Shown in pieces: positions 50,301-59,157 of a stretch of DNA of 64,000 nt. Position numbers and translations under genes: made by a program. Below the pieces are notes generated by a model. The model saw only the letters and a list, made by a program, of their open reading frames with translations. It made no database searches and was not told the DNA's origin. Numbering within the stretch: the first letter of the stretch is position 1; the number at the start of each line of letters is the position of its first letter. Origin of the DNA: Listeria ilorinensis (lineage in GTDB: Bacteria > Bacillota > Bacilli > Lactobacillales > Listeriaceae); assembly GCF_913566895.1 (NCBI RefSeq), contig NZ_CAJYCN010000013.1, positions 32,521 through 96,520 of the forward strand, given 5' to 3'.

Positions 50301-51997
50301 TTAAAGATGCTAATGAAAAATACAATAAAGTCGTTAAAGCTGCCGAAGAAGAATACTATGTCAACGGCAGCATCTCCAAAGCTGAATATAAGAAAATTGT
50401 TGCAAATGCGAAAAAACAAAAGAAAGACAGTGTAAAACAAGCCGAAGAAACACATGAAAAAGTAGTTGATGAGGCTAAGAAACAATCTAAAGGCCATTTA
50501 AAAGAAGTGGATTGGGAAACCGGAGACAGTTTGTCTAAGTGGGAGCAATTCAAAAATAGCATGGGTGAAAAAACAGATGCTATTACAACCACAGTCGGGG
50601 ATAAATGGAGTGCTTTTACAACTGGTTTTGTAAACATATCGCAGAACATTGTGAACGGTGGTATAAATGTTTGGGAAGGTTTTAAAACAACCATATTCAA
50701 GCTGATCAACGGGGCTATAACGGGAATTAACCAAGTGTTATCGTTCTTTAATCTAGGCATGATTCCGTTGATAGGTAGCACGCAAACACCGCCAAAGCAA
50801 GAGGATAAATTGTCTACAGAAGACAAGAAAACGTATCATACAACGTCCCAAAGTGGCAACTTGGCTATGAATTATACAGGATCTGACTATGCTGCAGGCC
50901 AAATCATGGCAGGAGAAGAAGGCTTTGAAATAGCGTATAACAAAGATTCAGCGACAGCTCGAATACTTGGCGCGAATGGTCCAGAGATTACCAAGGTTGA
51001 CCCAGGCACAAAGATTTTAAACCACAGCGATTCTAAAAAGATGGTGTCTGGTGGTTTGGGGATGGGCACAGTACTTCCGGGATTCGCAAAAGGTAACACT
51101 TCTCTTGTTGATACCGCAAAAAATGTAATAGGCGGTGCCGTTGACAAAGCGAAAGATATTGCGTCATCAGCATTTGAGTGGATTTCCGACCCGATTGGAA
51201 AAGCAACAAAAGCATTCTCTAAACGTACTGGTCTAAGCGGACAAGGTAAGTCTTCGGCGCTTGCAAATGGCATGATCGACTTCACAGCTGATAAAGCAGG
51301 TGAATGGCTAGAAAAGCAATTCTCAACTGTTTCTGTTGCTGGCCCAGCTGGCGGAGATGCAGAGGCATGGCGGCCTGTAATTGGTCAAGCGGCTAAAATG
51401 ATGCAAGAAAACGTATCTGCATCGGAAGTATCTGGCATAGTCGCGCAGATCCAAAGAGAATCGGGAGGTAATGAAAAAATCACTCAATCTTCTGCGGTTG
51501 TGGATGTCAACACGCTAAGTGGCAACCCCGCAAAAGGCCTATTGCAATACATTCCTCAAACCTTTGCTGCATACGCAATGAAGGGGCATAACAACATTTT
51601 TAGCGGTTACGATCAACTACTAGCCTTCTTTAATAACTCCACTTGGCGTTCTGATTTGCCATATGGTAAGAGCGGCTGGGGTCCACGAGGCAAACGACGC
51701 TTTGCGGGAGGCGGGCGGCCGAATGTCAACGAGACTGTTTTGGTCGGCGAAGAAGGGCCGGAATTGTTTGAAACAGACGTTCCGGGCGCTATCCGAAATG
51801 CAGGAGAAACTAAAAATCTGCTGAGGAATGCGAGTAATAAAGCATCTATCAATTACAGTCCAACAATCAACATTACGATTGAAGGCGATAGTAGCTCAGC
51901 AGATGAATCACGCATCAGGAAAGTGGTTCAAGAAATACTTGATAAGCAGTACGAAAAATTAATGCGTGAGTATGGCGGCCTAGGAGGTGCGTTTTAG
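47348..51997 (+). CDS. Tape measure protein with C-terminal lytic transglycosylase
   Basis: 1549 aa. The N-terminal tape-measure core (IEIGWKINHEELTKADKETDRIVEKAG) is followed by glycine-rich hydrophobic segments (SLGGMAGGAAIGTAIAPGIGTAIGGAIGAFAG), long Lys/Asn coiled coils at about 800-1060, and near the end a soluble lytic transglycosylase domain (VAQIQRESGGNEKI; GLLQYIPQTFAAYAM) with the catalytic Glu in RESGG. It sets tail length and opens peptidoglycan during infection. ATG 47348 follows GAGGGGTGG. Confidence 0.92.
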   Translation: MAGALRKTSIEIGWKINHEELTKADKETDRIVEKAGRMEKEFNQSAKAVDNTTRSIHNQAVAVKKTSANVTDLNRDVKQADSAFDRLGAAGKRSMNQVDDSTNKAKKSVKQLDDQADKTASNMKAKFTAAATVIAGAAATGLGAMFNYASDTNESINKVDVAFKNNADEVKKWSKTTLDNIGLAQGTALDLAATFGDMGTSMGLSTKEAAKMSTSMVDLAGDLASFKNIDIDRAYTALNGVFTGETEALKSLGIVMTQTNLEQFALSSGALKTGQNQLEASKNAIAMEKAEKNLNKAIKEHGKDSLEARDAQVKLQSAQEKANTTAQASLDTLSQGELVQLRYNYVMETTKNSQGDFARTSKEAANATRTFTEGAKELASNFGQKLIPLFTPLINKANDFVKGISDADQTMGKLGDTFGPVLKPAKKLFGEVGDVLQDDVIPAVSSFVENAGPGVIDGMSTAVETFGGVLSTVVVPPIKAISEFVEDNPDSMKRMGKAAAIGISGFAGFKLVTGTINRTTRSIDKMIARLKLIGPATQTSATQATASMTAIDVAADSVGPNVLPTRGGRGKTANLNTRVGRSASKAGLFTKGVKGIGKLGKFGKLAGAVPLLSVALSATELIGMNKDNAGEKAGGFGGSLGGMAGGAAIGTAIAPGIGTAIGGAIGAFAGSELGKSLGKSLQKNWPKWEEKIKTDWKGLSKWAEDHPIAGANVNFLNKAGKAIKKNWDNVHKGAKLAVEEVKGYFADPLKIDVGGKGVSKDSAGKVNSYLEKDQQMMSEFGTFKLTGNGMSEKDFNKSQKGYDSQAGKITKEYDKGQKKTNKNLDIIENAGVVDVDTTQTARNRSQKITDQNKKEVDNNAKELKKINEDMYKDQLTVTNKYEKQINAVKDKASKENRRLTKEEQKEITKLEEQAANERKAIYQKNEPKITELQQKQQKKAVNAMTKSEKEQKMILGKLTDTNEKMTTKQAADTVKSSKKAKDSAIKDANEKYNKVVKAAEEEYYVNGSISKAEYKKIVANAKKQKKDSVKQAEETHEKVVDEAKKQSKGHLKEVDWETGDSLSKWEQFKNSMGEKTDAITTTVGDKWSAFTTGFVNISQNIVNGGINVWEGFKTTIFKLINGAITGINQVLSFFNLGMIPLIGSTQTPPKQEDKLSTEDKKTYHTTSQSGNLAMNYTGSDYAAGQIMAGEEGFEIAYNKDSATARILGANGPEITKVDPGTKILNHSDSKKMVSGGLGMGTVLPGFAKGNTSLVDTAKNVIGGAVDKAKDIASSAFEWISDPIGKATKAFSKRTGLSGQGKSSALANGMIDFTADKAGEWLEKQFSTVSVAGPAGGDAEAWRPVIGQAAKMMQENVSASEVSGIVAQIQRESGGNEKITQSSAVVDVNTLSGNPAKGLLQYIPQTFAAYAMKGHNNIFSGYDQLLAFFNNSTWRSDLPYGKSGWGPRGKRRFAGGGRPNVNETVLVGEEGPELFETDVPGAIRNAGETKNLLRNASNKASINYSPTINITIEGDSSSADESRIRKVVQEILDKQYEKLMREYGGLGGAF

Positions 51998-52536
51998 TGG
52001 GAAAATTAGGCAGCGTGTCTATAGTCAACATGAATGAGTCAGAAGTGACAGCCGCAGAAGCTACACAATACCCAGTAGAGCAGGGCACCCCAATAAGCGA
52101 CCATGTACAAGTTCAAAATAAAACTCTGTCTATAACAGGTTTTTTGTTGGGGTCATCAGCCGAACAGGACTATTTAAAAATCCATGACTTTGTTCAAAAA
52201 GGAACCGTGGTCACATGGCGCGGTCGTGTTTATTTTCACGATGTGCTTGTAAACTCTATAATCAAAGATTACGACACAATCGAAAACGGCATGGCAGTCA
52301 CCATTTCCATAACGACATTGCGCCGAGCTTCATCTCCGTGGGTGCAAAAAAAGACGAGCTCGGGTAAAAAGCAAACAACTAGCAAGAGTCAGGCAGGCAC
52401 ATGGATTACCGTAAAAAAAGGCGACTGCTACTGGAAATGGTGGAAGCAATACGGCACCAGCATAGCGCAGTTACGTTCATGGAATAAGTGGCCAGATCGA
52501 AAAATTCCGATTGGCGCGAGAGCGAGGGTTAAATAA
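51997..52536 (+). CDS. LysM-containing baseplate protein (gp53-like)
   Basis: 179 aa. The N-terminal domain (EATQYPVEQGTPISDHVQVQNKTLSITGFL) and a C-terminal LysM-like module (TWITVKKGDCYWKWWKQYGTSIAQLRSWNKWPD) fit PBSX XkdP/gp53-type proteins at the base of the tail. GTG start overlapping the tape measure stop. Confidence 0.82.
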   Translation: MGKLGSVSIVNMNESEVTAAEATQYPVEQGTPISDHVQVQNKTLSITGFLLGSSAEQDYLKIHDFVQKGTVVTWRGRVYFHDVLVNSIIKDYDTIENGMAVTISITTLRRASSPWVQKKTSSGKKQTTSKSQAGTWITVKKGDCYWKWWKQYGTSIAQLRSWNKWPDRKIPIGARARVK

Positions 52537-52904
52537 TGGCGATAAGATCATATATACCAATCGAGAAAGAATCTATTCCAGAGACTTTTGAAATTGACCT
52601 CGCGGGCTCTACGTACCTTTTTTCAATAAATTACGCTGAATCAGAAGATATCTATTCTGTTGACCTGTATGAGTCTGGCGGGACTCCAATTGTGCTTGGG
52701 GAGCGATTAGTGCTTAATTCACGATTGTGGGGGGACATCATAGACGACCGTCTCCCGTCGCTTGACATAGTGCCATTAGACGAATCTGGACAGGAAAAGA
52801 CTGTTACTAGTGATAACTTCATGATCACAGTCTTTCTTTACATTGACGACTTGGCGCCGGGTGCAAGTACTCCGTCGCTTGAAAACGAGGTGAGCAGCAT
52901 ATGA
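52536..52904 (+). CDS. Baseplate plug-like protein
   Basis: 122 aa, beta-rich (TFEIDLAGSTYLFSINYAESEDIYSVDLYE). Resembles small plug proteins between LysM and hub genes in Firmicute myophages. One-base overlap with the previous stop. Confidence 0.72.
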   Translation: MAIRSYIPIEKESIPETFEIDLAGSTYLFSINYAESEDIYSVDLYESGGTPIVLGERLVLNSRLWGDIIDDRLPSLDIVPLDESGQEKTVTSDNFMITVFLYIDDLAPGASTPSLENEVSSI

Positions 52905-53719
52905 GCCAAAAACTGTTATGGATGCACGAAATCTATATAAAAATTGACAATGGCAGCGAAACAGCGACTTATCGGCATAAAAATGAATGGAGCGGATCGC
53001 TTGAAATTCATTTCACAGTCCCATTTTCGGATGAGCCAAAACCTGAGGAGTGCAGCATCGAAATTTACAATTTGTCGCAGAACTCTATAAATAAGATCAA
53101 AAAAGGCGCATCTATTTCAATCGAAGCAGGTTATCAGGGTGACATCGGCTTGCTGTCAAAAGGAAAAATTGCGGCTGTCCGAACGGCTTGGTCGGGCGTA
53201 GATAAAATAACGTCTATCACGTTCATGGAAGGTATTGACTACTACGATAAAAAAGAAGTCAATATCACATTTGGCAAAGGTACCCGTGCCGATACGATTA
53301 TCCGCCGAGTTGCTTCTGCGGCCGGCATCCCCATTTCGCAGATTAGCCTACCGAACAATAAGAGTTATTCAAGTGGCTATACCGCGGATAGCGACGCCAT
53401 GACTGTTATCGAGGAAGTCGTGAAGGACGCAGGCGCATCAATCTATTTCCGACGCGGTAACCTGATTATCCGATCCATTAAGCAGGGAGATGACGAGCGT
53501 TTTACGTTGAACGACAACACGGGACTTATAGCAACCCCTGAACGAATTGAATCAGATGACTACTCTGGATGGTCTATTCAAAGCCTGTTGCAACATCGTA
53601 TCGCGACAGCCTCAATCATCACGCTTAAATCCAGAGCTGCAAACGGGACCTTTCGTGTGAAAAACGGCAGCCATCAATTTGATGGATCAAGCTTTACAAC
53701 AACTTGTGAGGTGGTCTAG
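52901..53719 (+). CDS. Baseplate hub protein
   Basis: 272 aa. EIHFTVPFSDEPKPEECSIEIYNLSQNSINKIKKG and KGTRADTIIRRVASAAGIPI resemble hub proteins that centre the baseplate. ATGA overlap with the previous gene. Confidence 0.8.
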   Translation: MSQKLLWMHEIYIKIDNGSETATYRHKNEWSGSLEIHFTVPFSDEPKPEECSIEIYNLSQNSINKIKKGASISIEAGYQGDIGLLSKGKIAAVRTAWSGVDKITSITFMEGIDYYDKKEVNITFGKGTRADTIIRRVASAAGIPISQISLPNNKSYSSGYTADSDAMTVIEEVVKDAGASIYFRRGNLIIRSIKQGDDERFTLNDNTGLIATPERIESDDYSGWSIQSLLQHRIATASIITLKSRAANGTFRVKNGSHQFDGSSFTTTCEVV

Positions 53720-54058
53720 ATGGCAAAAGATACGAAGTTTTTTGATGCTTTGATTCAGCTGATAAATGCGAATATATCTGTTCTACAGATGTGTCGAGTT
53801 GTCTCGTATGATGCAGGTTCAAAGACAGCAGATGTGCAGCCACTTCACTTGAAAAGCAGTGGAAATAAACGCGGATTAATCCAAGGGGCGCTTGTATTAA
53901 AGCATATTGAAGCCGACATCTCAGAAGGAAAGGCTGTAGCTGTCGTATTCGCAGATCATGACCTTGACAATGCGAGCGGTGCCGAGAATTTCAAAGTTGG
54001 CAGTAGCCGCCAGCATAGCGTTAATGATGCTGTTATTGTGGGGGTGTGGGACACATGA
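53720..54058 (+). CDS. Baseplate spike-type protein (Gp138 N-terminal-like)
   Basis: 112 aa, OB-fold pattern (CRVVSYDAGSKTADVQPLHLK; GKAVAVVFADHDLDNA) like the Gp138 N-terminal family of central spikes. GAGGTGG upstream. Confidence 0.8.
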   Translation: MAKDTKFFDALIQLINANISVLQMCRVVSYDAGSKTADVQPLHLKSSGNKRGLIQGALVLKHIEADISEGKAVAVVFADHDLDNASGAENFKVGSSRQHSVNDAVIVGVWDT

Positions 54059-54420
54059 GAGATTTAGCTATTAATGATGCAGGCGACCTTGACCTGCAGG
54101 CGTTCGACTTCCAGCTCACAGATAGCAAAAACGACATAGTGCAGGCAGTGCGCATCATTCTTGGAAGTAGAAAAGGCGAGCTTTTTTTTGATGAAAACAT
54201 GGGCTTGTATCGTGAAAATTTATTTGATAAGCAGCCCGACTTTTCGTACATTGAACAAGACATAGTTGAGGCGATAACAAAGCAAGAAGAACGTGTGTCC
54301 TCCGTGGATAGCGTTCTTTTTGATTGGAACAAAGAAGCCCGGGCGTTAAAAGTTAATATCACTATGACGGCGACGACTGGGGAAAAAATCGAAATTGAGG
54401 AGGTGGAACTGGGTGCTTGA
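54055..54420 (+). CDS. DUF2634 baseplate wedge protein (gp25-like)
   Basis: 121 aa. FQLTDSKNDIVQAVRIILGSRKGELFFDENMGL is the DUF2634 pattern, counterpart of the T4 gp25 wedge. ATG 54055 overlaps the previous stop by ATGA. Confidence 0.85.
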   Translation: MRDLAINDAGDLDLQAFDFQLTDSKNDIVQAVRIILGSRKGELFFDENMGLYRENLFDKQPDFSYIEQDIVEAITKQEERVSSVDSVLFDWNKEARALKVNITMTATTGEKIEIEEVELGA

Positions 54421-55567
54421 TGAACATGGATTCAGACGGAAAGCATATGCTGAAATATTAGAAGAAATGGAAGCGAAGGCAAAAGAACTCTTCGGAGATG
54501 ACATTCAAACGACTTCTCACTCCACTTTGGGCATATTTTTGCGAGTAGTAGCATGGTTCTTATCGCTTGCGCAAGAGCTTGCAGAGCGTGTCTATAACTC
54601 CGGTTTTATCAGTAAAGCCACAGGCGTTCAGTTGGACCGGTTAGGCAGTAACAACGGTATTACTCGTAACCCTGCTATGCCTGCGTTAGTAACTCTTGAA
54701 TTTACGGGCAAAGAGGGCTTTGTCATTGAAGAAGGGGTCCAATTTAAAACTTCGAACGAGATTATTTTTGAAATGATTGACGTGGTAACTCTCGATGCCG
54801 ATGGCAAAGGTTCTGGGCAAGCAGTATCCGCCATCTACTCCTCGAAGGCGAATGTCCCGGCTAATGCTATAACAGTTATAGCAGAACCGTCAGAAGACTT
54901 ATATACAGTTACCAATCCGGCGATGGCTGCGGGCGGTTCAGAACTTGAAACAGATTCAGACTTTCGCGAACGAATCCGCGTATCCTTACGAGCGAATCCG
55001 GGACCGCCAACAAACGGAATTATCACCGCATTGAGTGAAGTTTCTAGCGTGAGATCTGCGAGTGTGGTTGAAAATAACACCATGACTACAGACGCGGAAG
55101 GCAACCCCGCTAAAAGTGTTCATGTATACTGTTTCAGCGGCATCAAAGAGGATATTGGAAATGCTGTGTTTGAATCGGTAGCTGCTGGAATTCAAACGGT
55201 AGGAGAGCAGGCGGTCACTGTCAAAGACTTATCTGGATTTGAGCATGTTGTCAAATTTGACTACGCAGAATCCACAACGATTTTTGTTGAGGTTGATGTC
55301 ACAGTCACAGCCAGTTTTCCAGAAGACGGTGTAAATGACATTAAGCAGGCTGTTTATAACTATATAAATGGCTTAAATATGGGCGAAACAGTTGTCCATT
55401 CTTTCATGTATCCCGGTATTTACGCAGTAGAAGGCGTAAAAATTGCGATTGTAAAAATTGGTAAAACACAAGCTGCTGTAGCTTCACAAAATATCGTTAT
55501 TTCATCGAAAGAAGTCGCTCAGACGACTTTTGAACAAATCGAGGTGAGAGTTGCAGATGGCAGTTAA
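54413..55567 (+). CDS. Baseplate J/gp47-family protein
   Basis: 384 aa. HSTLGIFLRVVAWFLSLAQELAERVYNSGF, GVQLDRLGSNNGITRNPA and DSDFRERIRVSLRANPGPPTNGI are typical of baseplate J proteins. GTG 54413 is chosen from GAGGAGGTGGAACTG; overlaps the wedge gene by 8 bp. Confidence 0.9.
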   Translation: MLDEHGFRRKAYAEILEEMEAKAKELFGDDIQTTSHSTLGIFLRVVAWFLSLAQELAERVYNSGFISKATGVQLDRLGSNNGITRNPAMPALVTLEFTGKEGFVIEEGVQFKTSNEIIFEMIDVVTLDADGKGSGQAVSAIYSSKANVPANAITVIAEPSEDLYTVTNPAMAAGGSELETDSDFRERIRVSLRANPGPPTNGIITALSEVSSVRSASVVENNTMTTDAEGNPAKSVHVYCFSGIKEDIGNAVFESVAAGIQTVGEQAVTVKDLSGFEHVVKFDYAESTTIFVEVDVTVTASFPEDGVNDIKQAVYNYINGLNMGETVVHSFMYPGIYAVEGVKIAIVKIGKTQAAVASQNIVISSKEVAQTTFEQIEVRVADGS

Positions 55568-56201
55568 AGACCTCTTAAACAAGCTGACGGATGTTTTTAC
55601 GAAAGATGAAAAAAGTAATATCGGCAAGCTATTTCTAATTGTTGATGATCAGATTCAGAATGTGCGCTCTTCACTGTCTAAAGTTGAAGAATGGCGGGAC
55701 ATTGAGAATGCACAAGGAAAAGCGCTTGATGCGTTAGGGGATAACGTTGGCCAGAAGCGCGGCCAATCAACAGATGAAGTCTATCGAGTACTAATTCGCG
55801 GGAAAGTTGCTCGTAATTTGAGTGATGGGACCACTAACAGAATTATTAAAGCGATAGCCACGTCATTAAGCTGTGATCCCGCAGAAATTAGCATTATTAA
55901 CGCACACGATGCGGACTCGCCAGACCTCGTTGAGCCTGCGGCTATCGTCATCACAAAAGTGCCGCTCGATGCCCTGAACCTAACAGGGATGAGTACGAGC
56001 CAATTTTTACAGATAGTCGATAGCATCCGAGCGGGCGGCGTGAGAGTGGCATCCGTAAACCTCGAAGGGACGTTTGCTTTTGCTGCCGGAACAGAGCTCG
56101 AGGAAGGGTCTGATTTTGGCTTTTCAGATGATTTAGAAGAAGTTGGAGGAACTCTGAGCGGTATTTTTACGCCGCAACGAGACTATAAATTGCCAATCTA
56201 A
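55557..56201 (+). CDS. Baseplate protein linking to fibres (gp48-like)
   Basis: 214 aa. KGALDALGDNVGQKRG-like segment (QGKALDALGDNVGQKRGQST) and VYRVLIRGKVARNLSDGTTNRIIKAI resemble DUF2612/gp48-type proteins. Overlaps the J gene by 11 bp. Confidence 0.78.
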   Translation: MAVKDLLNKLTDVFTKDEKSNIGKLFLIVDDQIQNVRSSLSKVEEWRDIENAQGKALDALGDNVGQKRGQSTDEVYRVLIRGKVARNLSDGTTNRIIKAIATSLSCDPAEISIINAHDADSPDLVEPAAIVITKVPLDALNLTGMSTSQFLQIVDSIRAGGVRVASVNLEGTFAFAAGTELEEGSDFGFSDDLEEVGGTLSGIFTPQRDYKLPI

Positions 56202-56218
56202 GAAGGAGGAGGAAAACA

Positions 56219-58237
56219 ATGCCACGTTTTGAAAAAGAACTTCCAGATTGGGAAGCAGAAGGAACAAAGCCGCCTGAAACAACGCGAAAGAACGGCTGGC
56301 AGGCGAAGCAAAAACCGCCAGCGAACTGGTTCAACTGGTTTTTTAATAAAGCTTATCAAGCACTGAAAGAGTTGCAAGAGAAAGCGGCGCTACACAGCGA
56401 TTTAACGGCTCATAAAGATGACAAAACAAATCCGCATGCAGTCACAAAAGCGCAAGTCGGGTTAGGTAATTTAGATAACACCAAGCAGGCGACGAAGGCG
56501 GAGTTTGATGCACATACCAATAATAAAGAAAATCCGCACGCAGTAACAAAAAGTCAGGTTGGATTGGGAAATGTTGATGATGCAAAACAAGCAACAAAGA
56601 CCGAATTTGACGCGCATACAGCAAACAAGACCAACCCGCATCAAGTGACAAAAGCACAAGTATCGCTTGGGTCTGTACAGAATTATCCTGTATCGACTCA
56701 AGCGCAAGCGGAAACAGGCGCAAGTAATGCTGCTTACATGACCCCGCTCACAACTAAACAGGCAATAGATACCATTGGTCGCACTTTGGCAGACAACGCA
56801 GAGGCAGCCGCGAAGTCTGCTAGTTTAAGCAAAAACGGTGACACTGCCCTTGGGCCACTTAATCTAGCGAGCGCGGAAGCGTTGAACGTGCAATACGGCT
56901 ACTTAAAGCATTATGTTGGCAAACAGACAGCTGGTACAGTTATTCGTATATACTTTGCGAAAAAGTATGGGGAATGGGCCGAATATTTAGATGTCACTGT
57001 CGGTGCGGAAGCAGTTGAAAGTACCGATGCAAAATTCAGTTTAGACAAAATAACGTCAAATGACACCTATGTCACCGGGAGAGCTCCGGCGGATTATACA
57101 GGTAGTAAATCTGTAATAAACGGGGTTGAAAGAGGGGCTACCAATACCATTGTTCCCCAAAACGTGATTGAATTTAAACGAGATAAAACGACTGGAATAG
57201 CAAAAATTAATGGTCAGGATGTACTTACCAAAAATATGGGGGTGCAGGAGTATGCTCTTACGGATGTGACAGGCAGACGGAAATACCTAGGAAGCCCTAT
57301 CACACAAGATATACGGACGCTTTCAGTAGGCTATTATTACGGCGTTAGCGGAAGTAATCGGGAGAGTATGACAGCATTGGGCATACCAGAAGGAGCCGCT
57401 ATAAACGGAATCTTTCAGCTTGATGTTACTGAAGATGGTGGCGGCAGAAAGCAGCTAAGGTTTTATGAAAGTTATGGAAATAAGGAATGGTTCCAACATA
57501 TTCATACCAATGGAGATTCACGCGGGTGGGAACAGATTGCGAATGTTAATCAGCTAAAAGAGCTGACTTCATTAGAATTAAGTGGTTTTCGGTCTATCGT
57601 ATCAAATTGGGACTTAACAAATTTAGATGCACATGTTTCAAAAACATTATCTGTATACATCACTACTACAAAGAACCCTCCTGAGGGAGGTGCTGGGTGG
57701 CTTAATGTCAATTTTCGAGATAATGGTTATGCAACTGCAACTTGGCAAGCATGGTCTTCTAATCGGATATGGACTTGCTTTAGAGACGGATCAAAAAGTG
57801 AATGGTCAGCTTGGAATAATGATCTGAAAAACACCACTTATACAAAAGCAGAAATAGAAAGCATGATAAATGATCAGTCAAACCTGCTTTGGGAAGGTGC
57901 TGTGTTTCCGATCGAAGTTACTTATACTTTTAAAAACAATCAAAAAATTAGTGAACAAAAAAGCGGTATAGTGTTGGTGTGGAGCGACTATTATTACGAT
58001 ACAGGAACGGCTAATAACTATAATAGTGACTTCACGTACATTCCTAAATGGTACGTCTCACAGGCGAGCCGACTAGGGACCAACATCATGATTCCAGTTG
58101 CTACTGGACTTTCTGCAAATAATCAATATATTGCGGTAAAAGAGATGCAACTTACAGATACTACACTCAGAGGCACGAGTAACAATGCTTCAACAGTAGG
58201 GCGCGATGCAGTGCTTCGTGCGATTGTGGGGGTGTGA
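56219..58237 (+). CDS. Tail fibre with collar repeats and knob domain
   Basis: 672 aa. Residues about 55-150 hold four copies of an H-x(6)-K-x-NPHxVTKxQVxLGxV repeat seen in receptor-binding fibres; later a pyocin-knob-like segment (GGAGWLNVNFRDNGYATATWQAWSSNRIW) and a beta-rich tip. It recognises the host surface, probably teichoic acids in Listeria. GGAGGAGG before the ATG. Confidence 0.9.
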   Translation: MPRFEKELPDWEAEGTKPPETTRKNGWQAKQKPPANWFNWFFNKAYQALKELQEKAALHSDLTAHKDDKTNPHAVTKAQVGLGNLDNTKQATKAEFDAHTNNKENPHAVTKSQVGLGNVDDAKQATKTEFDAHTANKTNPHQVTKAQVSLGSVQNYPVSTQAQAETGASNAAYMTPLTTKQAIDTIGRTLADNAEAAAKSASLSKNGDTALGPLNLASAEALNVQYGYLKHYVGKQTAGTVIRIYFAKKYGEWAEYLDVTVGAEAVESTDAKFSLDKITSNDTYVTGRAPADYTGSKSVINGVERGATNTIVPQNVIEFKRDKTTGIAKINGQDVLTKNMGVQEYALTDVTGRRKYLGSPITQDIRTLSVGYYYGVSGSNRESMTALGIPEGAAINGIFQLDVTEDGGGRKQLRFYESYGNKEWFQHIHTNGDSRGWEQIANVNQLKELTSLELSGFRSIVSNWDLTNLDAHVSKTLSVYITTTKNPPEGGAGWLNVNFRDNGYATATWQAWSSNRIWTCFRDGSKSEWSAWNNDLKNTTYTKAEIESMINDQSNLLWEGAVFPIEVTYTFKNNQKISEQKSGIVLVWSDYYYDTGTANNYNSDFTYIPKWYVSQASRLGTNIMIPVATGLSANNQYIAVKEMQLTDTTLRGTSNNASTVGRDAVLRAIVGV

Positions 58238-58240
58238 AAA

Positions 58241-58579
58241 ATGCAGATAATTTATGTTTCTGTTGATAATAATCAATATTTAACAGGATATGCCACGAGT
58301 GAATTTGAAGAAAGCATTCAAGTTGAAGCAGATGAAGAGTTCTTCACTCGTGGATTCACAAATTACAAAATATCCAAAAAAAAATTAGTCTATGACGACG
58401 AAAGAGCGAGAAAGCAGGCGCAAGAAAAAGTATTAAGAGACGCAACCCCAAGTACCAGCGAGCAACTGCTCTCTGTTCAACTTGTTGCTACAGATCTGTT
58501 TGAGCAAAACCTGCAACTGCAACAACAATTAATTGATACGCAAATAGCCATGACAGAACTTTTTGAGTCTACTTTGTAG
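58241..58579 (+). CDS. Tail-fibre associated protein (DUF2977-like)
   Basis: 112 aa. IIYVSVDNNQYLTGYATSEFEESIQVEAD and a C-terminal helical part (LQLQQQLIDTQIAMTELFE) resemble DUF2977/XkdW-type proteins found right after fibre genes. Confidence 0.7.
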   Translation: MQIIYVSVDNNQYLTGYATSEFEESIQVEADEEFFTRGFTNYKISKKKLVYDDERARKQAQEKVLRDATPSTSEQLLSVQLVATDLFEQNLQLQQQLIDTQIAMTELFESTL

Positions 58580-58610
58580 GCTTTTTATTTTACTTTGAAA
58601 GGTGGTGATA

Positions 58611-58739
58611 GTGGTGGCTGCAATTTACGCAAACCTTATTCTAAATGGCGCAAAAACTTTTAGCGAAGTTCCTAAAATGCTTCAAAAGCAAGTCAAAGAA
58701 GTATTGACAGAACTTGGCTGCGAAGAGCTTGCAAAATAA
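58611..58739 (+). CDS. XkdX/CD1375-family small protein
   Basis: 42 aa (MVAAIYANLILNGAKTFSEV, then PKMLQKQVKEVLTELG). Short proteins of this type lie after fibre genes in PBSX-like phages; function unknown. GTG 58611 follows AAAGGTGGTGATA. Confidence 0.75.
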   Translation: MVAAIYANLILNGAKTFSEVPKMLQKQVKEVLTELGCEELAK

Positions 58740-58743
58740 TATT

Positions 58744-58768
58744 GAGAGGCGGATCTCGCCTCTTTTTT
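58744..58768 (+). terminator. Rho-independent terminator
   Basis: GAGGCG/CGCCTC hairpin followed by six T. Confidence 0.85.
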
Positions 58769-58785
58769 GATTAGGAGGAAAAAAC

Positions 58786-58977
58786 ATGACAGAAAAGAAA
58801 ACAGTGGCTACTAAACCAGCTGCCGAAAAGCAGGTTGTTGAAAAAGCAACATATAAAGTAAAAGAAGGGGACTCGATTGCTAAGGTAGCAACTGCCCACG
58901 GATTGTCTGTTGGACAGTTAAAGTCGCTAAACGGCATTGAAAAGCTGAAAACAGGCGCAGAAATCAAAATCAAATAA
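58786..58977 (+). CDS. Small LysM protein
   Basis: 63 aa. A polar N-terminal stretch and one LysM repeat (YKVKEGDSIAKVATAHGLSVGQLKSLNG), which binds peptidoglycan sugars. No signal peptide. AGGAGG before the ATG. Perhaps a virion wall-binding protein. Confidence 0.8.
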   Translation: MTEKKTVATKPAAEKQVVEKATYKVKEGDSIAKVATAHGLSVGQLKSLNGIEKLKTGAEIKIK

Positions 58978-58978
58978 T

Positions 58979-59020
58979 CACCTAGACGTGCGAAAAATTA
59001 AGGGGGAGGACGTCTAGGTG
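58979..59020 (+). promoter_or_regulatory. Hairpin with ribosome site in the loop
   Basis: Perfect 11-bp arms CACCTAGACGT (58979-58989) and ACGTCTAGGTG (59010-59020) enclose AGGGGGAGG. The GTG start of the next small ORF is the last codon of the 3' arm. Confidence 0.6.
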
Positions 59021-59113
59021 CATGCTGAATTTAAAATAAACGGAATGGTGGTCGAAATGACTATCAGGAACGTGAACAAGCGTAATCAAAAGCAGGCACG
59101 GCGCATTTTTTAG
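59018..59113 (+). CDS. Tiny ORF after the LysM gene
   Basis: 31 aa, basic (MHAEFKINGMVVEMTIRNVN..). GTG start 7 nt from GGGGGAGG, but the start is inside a hairpin. No family recognised. Confidence 0.45.
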   Translation: MHAEFKINGMVVEMTIRNVNKRNQKQARRIF

Positions 59114-59157
59114 CAATGTATGCCGCGCTTTCTAATTTTAGGTGATGGTGGGAGCAG

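Noticed and set aside
49817..50497. Long hydrophobic minus-strand frames opposite the tape measure gene
   Set aside because: Phe/Leu-rich shadows of Lys/Asn-rich coiled-coil coding on the other strand.
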